The notes beneath the pieces were generated by a model, which saw only the letters and a list, made by a program, of their open reading frames with translations, had not been told where the DNA came from and searched no databases. A program made the translations under genes and the position numbers. From Protula sp. h YS-2021 (taxonomy: Eukaryota; Annelida; Polychaeta; Sabellida; Serpulidae), in NCBI GenBank assembly GCA_949752745.1, contig OX457025.1, positions 50,861,098-50,925,097 of the forward strand: a DNA stretch of 64,000 nucleotides, given 5' to 3'. This document shows, piece by piece, positions 10,833 through 20,392 of this stretch. Position 1 is the first letter of the stretch. Every line of letters starts with the position of its first letter.

Positions 10833-13431
10833 AGGCCCAAAGGGTAAGGACTCGATACTTTTTAGCAAATGGGAAAAACTGAAACGCTGGAGTCAACATC
10901 AGGCTTGCCGGATCGTACTTTTTTAAAGATTTAGTCTTTATTTTCGCATCGTTCTTTTTTTTTTTTTGCCTCAAAACGTACTTTTTTCCACAAGCGTACT
11001 TTATTGTTCTTTTTTTTTTTAGCCCCAGCTTTTTTCAGAAGCCGGAATATAACAGTTGTTGAAAGTATGTGCGAATAAACGCTTTTAAGTTGAAAAATCG
11101 TATATTCTCCAAGGATTTTAGCCTGAATATCTTGATATTTTGGGGGAAGGTAGGTCGCATAAGTTTCCACCTGGCTATTGCTTTCTTGGCAATTCGCCAA
11201 AAAGTGGCAAAAATATTAGCGAAAAACCAGATCCTTTCCGTAAAGTCTGAACTACTTCTGGGAAATTGATCTTACTGTTTTGAAATTTTAAGTGAAGTTA
11301 GCAGGCTTTACTACTACCTAGCTATTACTGTTTTTTGGTGATTTGCCAACGGGGTAAAATTTTGGCGAAAAAAATACCTTAAAAACTTTACTAACTGGTG
11401 GAAAATAGTCGTACTGTGTTGACATTTAAAGTGAAGGTAGCCGGAGGTACTACCTACCTGGCTATTACTTTTTTGGTGATTGACCAAACATTGGCTAAGC
11501 TTGTGGCGACAGGCAAAAAAAAAACATTTAGTAAAATCTTAAGTAACTGCTGAAAAATAGTCTTGCTTTGTTGGAATTTAAAATGAAGGTAGCAGGAGTT
11601 ACCCCCACCTGGCTGTAACTTTTTTGGCGATTCGCCAAATATTAGCGAAAATATAGGCTTAAAAACGTTTTTTCGTAAAATCTTGACTATTTCAAGAAAA
11701 CTAACGTTACTGTCGTGAAATTTTAAGTAACGGCATTAATCAGTATTACCTTACTGGTTATGAATTTTTAGTGGTTGGCAAAAAGCGGCGATTTTTTGGC
11801 GAAAAACCAAAGAAATTTCAGAAAAATCTTGGAGAAATCCAGCAAAATAGTCTCCTCGCATTGTAATTTTAAATAGCAGTACCACACAATACTACCTAAG
11901 TGGTTGTTACTTTTTTAGGAATATGCCAAAACTTGGCAGAAATATTGCCCAAGAACCAATTTTCTGTAAAAAGTATCTCCTAGGGTTTACAGGGAAACAT
12001 TCTACAATTTTGGTGGGAGGTAGGGTGTCCACCTATCTATTAGTTGTTTAAGGGATTCACCAAAAAATTAGCAGAAATATTGGAGAAAAACGTAATTGGC
12101 GAAAAATTTGGCGAAAAACTATGAAGATTTCAGTAAAATATGATCTCCAGGAAAATAGTCTTACTCTCTTGAAATTTCAAGGAAAGGTAGCAGGCAATAT
12201 TACTGACTTACTGGCTATTACTTTTTTTGGTGATTGGCCAAAAAATCAGCGAAAATTTTGGCGAACCAAAAAAAAATCTCAGTAAAATCTTTACGAACTC
12301 CGGGAAAATAGCCTCATTGCATTGTAATTTTAAGTAAAAGTAGCATAAACTACTGCCTAACTGGCTATTACTTCTTCCAATTTTAGATAAAGATAGCCAT
12401 CATTGGTACTTACCTGGATATTACTTTTTTCATAATTTGAAAAAAATTGGCGCAAATATTGACGAAAAATGAAACTCATACCACAGAAATGGCCTTGCTG
12501 TCAAAGACTAAACTACTAGTATAAACAGTCTTTGGTACTGTCTTGAAATTTTGTTAAAGATAGTGGTCACTTTTTACTTGCCTGGTTATTGTTTTTGCGT
12601 TATTCGGAAAAAAATGGCGTTGCCAGCACTAGGAATATAATGTTGCCTTCTTTAAATTTAGAATTATGGGAGCGGAAATTAGTACCTATGTGGTTTTTTT
12701 TACCCAGCCGACTTTGTCGGACTGGGTTAGTCGTATCCCCATAGGGGGCTTGAATCCATGGGCGTATGTTAAACTTTTTCTTTAAAATGCTACTCCTCCT
12801 ACAGTTTTGCTCCAATCGTTTTGATATTATGCAGGAATCTTCAATGGGTGGTTCCCCACCCGGCTATTACTTTTTTTGACGAGTGACGAAAAACTGACAA
12901 AATGGCGGCACTTTTATGTCCGTTTTGAGAGATTTTTAAAATGCTACTTCTCCTACAGTTTTTCTCCAATTGTTTAGATGTTACGAAGGGATGTTCCCCA
13001 GGGGTTCGCCTACCAGGCTATTATTTTTTTTGCGGTTCGCCAAAAACTGCTGAAATGGCGGAACTTTGAAGTTTGGCAAAAACTGGAATAAATGGTAGTA
13101 AATAACTGAATTATTCCAGTTATAAAATTTTAATCAAAAGTTTCTTAGGTGCTTCTCCACCAGGTCTTTGCTTTTTTTTCGCAAACGACAAAAAAAAAAA
13201 AAAAATGCCGTAATTTTAAAAATTTTGTAGAATTGTGTAAATGTCGGTAAATACGTGAATCGTCAAAACCCAACCTCTTCAAGATCCCTTTTCGGGCAGT
13301 TTCCACCGGGGGAAACTCGTTTTTGTGTATTAAAATTATGAAAAAGTTACGTTCAGAAAGAAAGTTCTTAATTTTTTGGCCTAACAGTATTCGTTTCAGA
13401 GTTTTTCTCTCTTTCCTTATTAGCCCAGCTT

Positions 13432-14586
13432 ACGTTACACATAAGCTGGGGTATTCCTATCGGTCTGCGGATGGCGTCCGTTACTTAGTTAGTTGTTTAT
13501 TTAGTAAACTCTGTTTCAAAATGCATCTCCTACACTTTTGATCCGATGTCATTTATTTTTAGTGTGAGGCATCCCTAAGGGGTTGTGCATACGGCTTGTG
13601 CTTTTCTAATCGATCAGGTGATTTTTGAATTTTTGGGGAATTTTTAAAGAAAAAATTTTAAAATGTATCTCCTCCAACATTTTTGACCCAATGTCATTTA
13701 TTTTTGGTATGTGGAACCCCTAAAGGCTCTTGCATACGGCTTTTGCTTTTTTAGTCGATCGGACAATTTTTGTATTTTTTTGGGAATTTTTGATGAAAAA
13801 AATTCAAAATGCATTTTCTCAACGTTTTTTATCAGATTTCATTTATTTTTGATATGAGCCGTCTCTAGGGGGTCAGACATACGGCTTGTGCTTTTTGAGT
13901 GAATTGGACCAGGAATGACACAATATGACCTACAACAGGTTGGCGGTGTCGTTAAACCAATCAAATAACTAACTAACTAACTTGAGTGAATTGGAAAACT
14001 TTTGATTTTTTTCAGAATTTTTGAAAAAAAAAGTTAAACGAATCTCTTCCTACAGCGCATGAACGCAAGTTAAATGAACTTGCACATTAGTCAGATTTAA
14101 CAACCGTACATCGACACAAGTTAAATAAACATTCGAAGTAGTCCAAATTAAGCATTGTGCATCGATGCAAGTTAAATAAACATGCGCATTGGTCCGAAAT
14201 GTGAACCGCGCATCGACGGAAGGTAAACAAACATGCGAACTGGTCCAAAATAATCACCGCGCATCAACCCAAATTAAATAAACATGTGCACTGTTCCAAA
14301 ATGAGAGACGCGCATCAACGCAAATTAAATAAACATGCGCACTTGTCTGAATAAGAATCGCGCATCGAGGCAAGTCACATAAATATGCGCACTGGTCCGA
14401 AATGCGAGCGTTGTTTGAAGGTATCTATGGCAGAGTATCCAGTCTACCAGAGATACAGAAAATCTGCTTCCCATTTTTCTGGGAAAGAAATCTTTGTATG
14501 CGTTTATCGATCTATGTTCTGAAATTAATTGAGGTAGCTCTTTGCCGTCTCATCTTTTGAAACCCAATCTTTGTCTTGTGTTTGGT
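13432..14586 (+). mobile_element. Helentron-like element, family A copy 2, 3' hairpin deleted
   Basis: It begins AGCCCAGCTTACGTTACACATAAGCTGGG and contains three of the ~150-bp units, a six-to-seven-copy 51-bp array (14050-14410) and the family A tail (GTTGTTTGAAGGTATCTATGG). The tail jumps from AACCCAATC to TTTGTCTTG, so the hairpin and the subterminal inverted repeat are missing. Positions 13915-13985 contain an unrelated segment (ACAATATGACCTACAACAGG) within a unit. Confidence 0.65.
14050..14410 (+). repeat. 51-bp minisatellite array 2
   Basis: About seven copies of the same unit as at 4430-6300, with the same left edge (AATCTCTTCCTACAGCGCATGAACGCAAG) and the same right edge (ATGCGAGCGTTGTTTGAAGG). 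Confidence 0.9.
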
Positions 14587-15495
14587 AACTCGGTCGGGTC
14601 ATGTCCTTGGACATGCTTGTTTTGGTGATTCGCCAAAAATATTATTGAAAACGCAGTTGACCCTAGGTATTTGACCTTGATCTCTTGAAATTCTGATCAA
14701 AGGTATCAGGCTTTGATACCTACCTGACTATTACGTTTATTCATGATTCGCCTAAAATTGGTGGAAATATTAACCAAAAACAATGTTCATGACAACATAT
14801 CTCCTCGTAAAATTTAAGTGGAAACGTCCTAAAATTTGATGGAATATAGTGGTATATATGTCTACCTGGCTATTATTTTTCTTGTTCGACGATTCGAAAA
14901 AAAATTGGCCGAAACACGTGGCTATTACTTTTTTTGTTATTTTGCCAAGAATTGGCGGATATATTGACGATAAACCGTTTTTGTATCAAAATATTGAATG
15001 AGGCCAGCTTTTCTGTCTTGAAATTTGGGTTACGGGTTATACGTATATGTCATAATCTTGACATCAGCATTCGTGGGCTGGGGCATTGTCCATGGACAAT
15101 CCTGTTTTTGGTTTCTTTCAATTTATTTAAAATAATAAAATATAATAATTTAAGTTAATTGCTGTACTACGTGCCTGCAACGGTTCTACAATCTCTTAAA
15201 TTGTAAAGGATAGGAAAATAGGTTTTTCATTTGATTTCCTTCACTTAAAGTTTAGTTTCAATAAGTTTCACAGTATTTAACTATTTTATGCCTTTGTGTA
15301 CTCTAAAACTTTTAAGATATGCTTGTGTTTTATTTTTTATTGGCTTTTTATGCAGTTAAGCAAAATAAAAATAAATTTTTCCGTTCTTTTTTTTTTTCGA
15401 GGCGTTCTTTTTTTTAATCTTTTATTTTTTTTTAATTGAATCTTTTTTTCATACATTCGCGTTCTTTATTTTTTGTCCACCTGCCGGCAACCCTG

Positions 15496-16330
15496 CATCC
15501 ACTTTTGCAACAAATTAATAAAAATCAGCGGGTAAAGTTAAAACAAGTGTAGAGTATTTCAGAAAGTGGTAGCCCACTTAAAAACTTTAATGTACAGGGG
15601 TTGGGAATAATTTTTCAACCCCACCCGCGTATAAACGAATATGCGCCATGCCTGAAGAAGCACTTACCACTTTACCAACAAAGTTTGTTTACCTCCCCCG
15701 ACCCCCGCCCCCCAGTTGTCAACAGATTTAAATTAACAGTGTTGTTTACGTTCTTGTTTTATTTTGGGCGACTTGAGTCAGCAGAGCTGTTGCTAATTAG
15801 AGATGTGTAGGATTCTACGCCGGACCCCACCTCCTAAAAAAATCCGTCCCCTCTTGAAATACGTACATCTATTATTATTATTGCCGTTGACAGCTGTTCT
15901 TGTTTATTCAAGCCAAACGCATACAAACTATTTCTGGGGCTTTTTTGAGGACACTTTTTGCCTTTATATTTTTTATTTTCAACATTTTTGGCGTACTTTT
16001 TTGTTCTTTTTTTTTCTAAAGCGTTCTTTTTTTGTACTTTTTTTGTCATCAAGCGTTCTTTTTTTTAGCAGTTTGCGTTCTTTTATTTTAAAACAACCTC
16101 CTTGCACACACAAGCTGTAATCGCTCTCATTGTGCAATCAACATGCTTATGCTGATATAATACCGGGTCCTCTGACTAAGCAATCAAAGCGTTTGTCTGC
16201 CTTATAATGGGCATGAATGGCAAAATTTCAATGTCCGTTTTTGTATATTACATGTTAATGATTTTTTATAAAAATTCAGCTGGACCAACTGCACATGCTA
16301 CATTATGTCTCTCCCATTTAATCATATCCT
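15496..16330. other. unassigned DNA with T-rich hAT-like fragment and a dispersed repeat
   Basis: Positions 15930-16095 repeat GCGTTCTTTTTTT as in the element ending at 15495. Positions 16130-16320 (GGACCAACTGCACATGCTACATTATG) are the inverse of a tandem family at 61800-62300. No host exon is recognised. Confidence 0.4.
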
Positions 16331-16337
16331 TGGTATG

Positions 16338-16632
16338 CTATCTGGTGGTTCGTTCCTTGTTCCACCCCGCACGTTGGTTTGCTTCCAGGCCGGGTCTCTC
16401 CTCCCGCTGACTAGATATTGTCTTTGCTCTGTGAAAGGTTGACAGTTGGCATGCATTCCACCTTTCCTTGGTGGATCCGTAGGCCTCTAAGGTTTTTGAA
16501 ATCCCGATTGCATGTGTCACTTCTTGCTCTTTTCATAATTCCTGTTGTCGTGGTCCTTGGTGTTTTCCGGTCTTGATCTCCTATCCATCCTGTTGATTCC
16601 TCTTCCGCCCCTCCCCCACTCTCGGGTGACAA
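16338..16632 (-). pseudogene. LINE-type ORF fragment with zinc-knuckle motif
   Basis: Read on the minus strand, an open stretch contains CNRDFKNLRGLRIHQGKVEC, a Cys/His motif of a kind I know from the N-terminal region of animal non-LTR retrotransposon ORFs. A neighbouring frame continues with GLEANQRAGWNKERTTR, also typical of that region, so at least one frameshift separates them. No reverse transcriptase follows. It lies directly downstream, in minus-strand sense, of a SINE. The assignment rests on motif recognition alone. Confidence 0.45.
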
Positions 16633-16639
16633 TGGGATG

Positions 16640-16856
16640 GTTTGGTTTATTGTGTTTTAAGTCCCTTTTAGCGATCGCAGTGCTATATCAGGACTACCCT
16701 GCCAAATTATACTGAAATGGGCCATTCCAGTTTGAATCCCTAAGGGGATCATAATTGAGTGCACAGCGAATAGGCACTAGCAGGATTCGAACCCGCACCG
16801 GCTCTACACCCTAGATCTGAAGGCGAGCCCTCTACCAACTGAGCTATCGCTCCCCC
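16640..16856 (-). mobile_element. tRNA-derived SINE, type 2
   Basis: On the minus strand the head GGAGCGATAGCTCAGTTGG contains a tRNA A box, and GGTTCGAATCC is a B box. The acceptor stem and anticodon arm pair poorly, so it is a tRNA relic. The body (GGAATGGCCCATTTCAGTAT, AATTTGGCAGGG, GATATAGC) matches the body of the SINE at 17387-17625, although that one has a different tRNA head. Confidence 0.75.
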
Positions 16857-17386
16857 CCCGTACCCACCCCGTGACCATGGGGATATTAATCTTTTGTTGT
16901 TCTCGGAACTTGATTTGGTGTCCCTTTGCAGGGACTGCGTGTTGGGCTGCCAACCCTTCACACTCAGATTGCTGTCTCTCCATGCTGTCATCGGTCTCTC
17001 CCGGTCGTCTTTCTGTCTTTCCAGGTGTCACTGGTCTTACCAGGTTATCTAAGTAGACACATACACAGCGAAAGATCTCCACGGATTAGTCTTCTTGCTG
17101 AGATTCAAGTTCGTCAGTGATGAAGACAGGGTCTTTGATGTTTGGCGACCTACTCATCATACATCTCTCCTGCCCCCGCCCCCCCACCCCCGCGGGATTG
17201 GCAAGATTCCACGACTCGAATCTAGCTGCCCCAAGTTCGAGATTCTTTCTTTAACCACAACCAGCTCGAAGCTCTTCCCGCTTGATCTCCTGCTTCACGC
17301 AGCACTTTGGTGTTAAACCGAGCGCACTCATACATTGACTTGCTGAGCGACCTATAAAGCCACGGCTACCGATCTCAAACGGGAAG

Positions 17387-17625
17387 ACCAGCCTCGGTGT
17401 CCAGTGGTTAGAGTGTCCGTCTCGAGACTGGAAGATCGCGGGTTCAAACCCCGGTCGGGTCATACCTAAGCATTTAAAATCGGGACTGCTCCTGCCACCC
17501 TGTGAGGCGCTCCACATGTAAGGGTTAGTAGGAGGGCTGGAATGCCCCATTTCAGTATAATGTGGCAGGGGGGTCCCGACATGACCATAGCAGTTGAAAG
17601 GGATCTAAATAACAATACAATACAA
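17387..17625 (+). mobile_element. tRNA-derived SINE, type 1, with 12-bp TSD
   Basis: The head has the A box GTGTCCAGTGGTTAGAGTG and the B box GGTTCAAACCC, followed by a core (TGGAATGCCCCATTTCAGTA, TAATGTGGCAGGGG) and a tail of CAATA repeats. The perfect duplication TCAAACGGGAAG flanks it (17375-17386 and 17626-17637). The target looks like minus-strand LINE-like sequence. Confidence 0.9.
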
Positions 17626-17637
17626 TCAAACGGGAAG

Positions 17638-17926
17638 CACCACACTTTCCATCCGTGTTTTTGGCACTCAGTTGACAGGTCTTGGTACTTGTTTCTTTTC
17701 CGTTCGTTTGCCTCTTACATTCTGTCTTCCTTTTCCGTCCGTTTGCCTCTTCCATTCTATCTTCCCATTGTACTGTCAGCTCTAGCAAGACCAGGAGTTT
17801 ACGTATATTGAAGGTGTGCAACGTCGTCTTATTTTTTAAATCGACCAAAAAGTGTTAGGCAATGTGGGGTTTTCAATTTCAATGAATTTACTAACATCCA
17901 GTGACATTATGAGTTATACAGGGGAT
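17638..17926. other. unassigned spacer
   Basis: Contains a partial direct repeat (TTCCGTTCGTTTGCCTCTT near 17698 and TTTCCGTCCGTTTGCCTCTT near 17734). No exon or element end is recognised. Confidence 0.3.
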
Positions 17927-17934
17927 CCTGGTTC

Positions 17935-19519
17935 CAGGGTGCAACATATGCACTTGCCAACTCGCCATGGCGAGTGAAAATTTGGGTTAGCGAGTATGAA
18001 TCAAATAACACTCGCCAAAATGACGAGTATGATTTTTAAGCAAAAGTAATTTGGCGAGTATAAATTTAAGTTACTCGCCAAATTTATGAATATTGTGACA
18101 ACTCAGACTGACTATATTTCCTTTGACTTAACTTTATATATCACTGAACGTGTAAATTTTACACACCACATTTTCTGCACTTAATCCTATCTATAAACCA
18201 ATCGCTGTGACCATACTTTCTCTCCCATTTATGAAAGTAAGGAAACATAACGGAATGCAAAATATATACAAAAAGGACTGAATATGGATAAATTTGTCGT
18301 TAAACGTCCGCGTCTGGACGAAAACTCCACAACTCTTGTCAACACCGAGCAACCTTGCTCATCTGGAACGGAGGATTAAAGGTCGAAAAAAAAAAATCAA
18401 CTAAAACCGTTACTCCACACAGCGCGTCTAGTAGCGAAGAACATTATTCAACAACCGAAGATAAAGCTCTTGCAACAAAGCCGGAATCAATGGAATCAAA
18501 TGGTCCGATGTGTACGAGTCCTACACTGATGACTGTCTACGCCTTCTTAGACTTATCGATTTGATACTATCTTTACCCGCAAGCAGCGCAGAGAATGAAC
18601 GTGGATTTTCACTCATGAAACGAACCAAGACCAAGTTCAGAGCCCGAATGGGTTCGGAAAATCTGAGCGATAGACTTGTCATTTCGTTGTTGTCGGAAAA
18701 TGTAGCAGACTACAGTCCGAAGAGTGCTGTTCAGTTTTGTATGCAGTCTGGTAATTGCAGAATCGCTCACGGAACAACACAAAATCGCAAGACTGGAACC
18801 GAGCCGCCGGTGTCAGATGCTGACAGTGATTTGGACGAAAACGACCAGAAAACGGAAGAAAATCCACACAACGAAACTACAGATAACTTCGAAGAGGCGG
18901 ATAATGAGTTGTCTGAAGCAGATGTTCACCGGTTTTTATGTGAACTGGATAAGTCAACGCTCGGAAACATTTGCGAATGTGTACAAACTCAAAAATTTTG
19001 ACTTATTTTCTTCAATAGGTTTCAGTGATCATCAGTAAAAATAGTTTACGACAAAAAAAAAAAAAAAATACCTAAATAAGAAACTGAAACACTCTTTATG
19101 ATTTAAATGTTTGATATCATGTTGAACTGTAATTTTTCTCCATGAGTTTTCGTTTTAACTTCATATGTAGTTTTCGTTGACCGATTTTTTAATTATCTTT
19201 GGCATTTATGACCAAAGACTTGGATATAAAAACGAAAAAGTGCAGTGGTACGTTTAAATCGGCTTGCAAAGGGCCGCATTTGTCGCTGATTATGTTGAGG
19301 TTTAATTTATAAACACGCTGATAAGTAAGTTACGCTGAATTAAACACAAACAAAATAAACCTGAATTTTAATAAGTTTTCATTTTGTATGATTTATGTTT
19401 GGCGAGTATAAACTGTAGTAACTCGCCAAACTGGCGAGTATGAATTCATCCTGGTGAGTATAAAACTGAAGTCACTCGCCAAGCTGGCGAGAATAAAATT
19501 TCAGTTGTGTTGCACCCTG
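17935..19519 (+). mobile_element. hAT element with TGGCGAGT subterminal repeats
   Basis: The ends are CAGGGTGCAACA and TGTTGCACCCTG, a perfect 12-bp inverted repeat of hAT type. Both subterminal zones (17960-18080 and 19395-19500) are packed with TGGCGAGT / ACTCGCCA, about 12 copies in both orientations. Flanks CTGGTTC and CTGCTTC match at 6 of 7 positions and may be a decayed target duplication. Inside is a cut-down transposase-type ORF, so the element has lost most of its coding region. Confidence 0.85.
18284..19001 (+). pseudogene. hAT transposase remnant: start and C-terminal dimerisation domain
   Basis: An ATG at 18284 opens MDKFVVKRPRLDEN, like the start of many hAT/ZNF862-type proteins, and stops after 31 codons at 18377. 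In another frame, 18510-19001 encodes a hAT C-terminal dimerisation domain: LILSLPASSAENERGFSLMKR, then KTKFRARMGSENLSDRLVI. The acidic tail ends LGNICECVQTQKF. The central RNase-H-like catalytic part is missing. It could be a deletion derivative or decayed; the frame break argues against a working protein. Confidence 0.75.
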
Positions 19520-20104
19520 CTGCTTCACTGAAGCTCTAGCTACTCCGTTAAGATCAGCGAGGACCCAGCGTGTTCCCTGGGGGTGCACTGTTGACACAGT
19601 TAAGTCATTTGTGAATGCCTTGATGGGTAGTTGTCACACTACAGATTTCAATTACTCACCCTCTGCACCGTTCTGAAGACTCCACTAGCCGATTGATCGC
19701 GCAGCAAACTCTGTAACAGATGTTGTGTCGCCTGTGATTATACCTTTCTCCAATCGTTGGCACCATGTGCAGTCTTTACCTAATAGCTGACTATGATATC
19801 CCCGGCCATTAGGTCCCCAACTGAATTTAGGGCAAAACTCCCCCAAAGCAAAAAAAAAAAAAAAAACAAAAAAAAAAAAAAAAAAAACAAAAAAAAAACA
19901 AAAAAAAAAAAAGAAACGAACAAAAAACCTGTCTTAAACTTTACAATGTTTTTACATACTTTAAAGGCAAAATTCAACTAGAGAATGACAAATTGACAAA
20001 AAATACAAAAATTTACATTAGGCTTAGCAATTGTGCGATGTCTTGTCCGCCCCACTTCGCATATAACCCTTTGTCTTCGGGACCTGCAACCTTGCACAAT
20101 GAAA
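19520..20104. other. unassigned spacer with poly-A/C-type repeat fragment
   Basis: Positions 19795-19850 contain one unit of the CCGGCCATTAGGTCCCC repeat, followed by an interrupted A-run (19850-19915). Nothing else is recognised. Confidence 0.35.
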
Positions 20105-20392
20105 ATATATATATTGTAGATGTATTAGTTTGAAATCGGTGAAAAAGTGATTAGGGGGGAATTTGGGATCGAAATAACTCGTCCATTAAAAAAGCTGTTC
20201 AAGGGGCTCAGTAATGGCGGTTTTATTGTATATAATTTACCTAACATCGGGCATCCTGTCTCGCTGAGGGACTAGTTAAAATATTTCGTAACCAATTTTC
20301 CGAAAGTTTAATCTTACACATTTTTGATCGGATTGCCTTCTAATTTTATATAAATGTTTGCGAGGCTTTCTTCTCTTGAAAAGCTAGTTGTT

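Larger units (their letters stand above)
12702..14619 (+). mobile_element. Helentron-like element, family B copy 1, containing element A copy 2
   Basis: The 5' end is ACCCAGCCGAC, TTT, GTCGGACTGGGT, a hairpin after T7. The 3' end has the partner TCGGTCGGGT, the hairpin ATGTCC TT GGACAT, then GCTTG before TTTT (CTTG at 14616-14619). It is inserted in a T-run of element G. Uninterrupted family B sequence at 36832-37484 and 58741-59528 shows that the A element interrupts it at CTTTCCTT / GTTTGG. Confidence 0.75.
11021..15104 (+). mobile_element. Helentron-like element, family G, interrupted by B and A
   Basis: It starts after a T10 run with AGCCCCAGC. The inverted partner GGCTGGGGC lies near 15076-15084, followed by the hairpin ATTGTCC AT GGACAAT and the terminus CCTG before TTTTT. 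The body is a tandem array of ~150-bp units (TGGCTATTACTTTTTTGGTGATTCGCCAAA). The array is split at 12701 by element B and resumes at 14620 in the same phrase, which shows that B is an insertion. Confidence 0.7.
10900..15495. mobile_element. hAT-like element with GTTCTTTTTT subterminal repeats, host of nested insertions
   Basis: The left end CAGGCTTGCCGG and the right end CCGGCAACCCTG are inverted with one mismatch, and CAGG-type ends suit hAT. Both subterminal zones are made of GCGTTCTTTTTTTT-type repeats (10930-11020, 15385-15475). No clear target duplication is visible. Elements G, B and A are nested inside. A fragment with the same T-rich repeats recurs at 15930-16095. Confidence 0.6.

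Noticed and set aside
16770..16856. Functional tRNA gene
   Set aside because: A and B boxes are present but acceptor and anticodon stems pair badly, and a SINE body follows.
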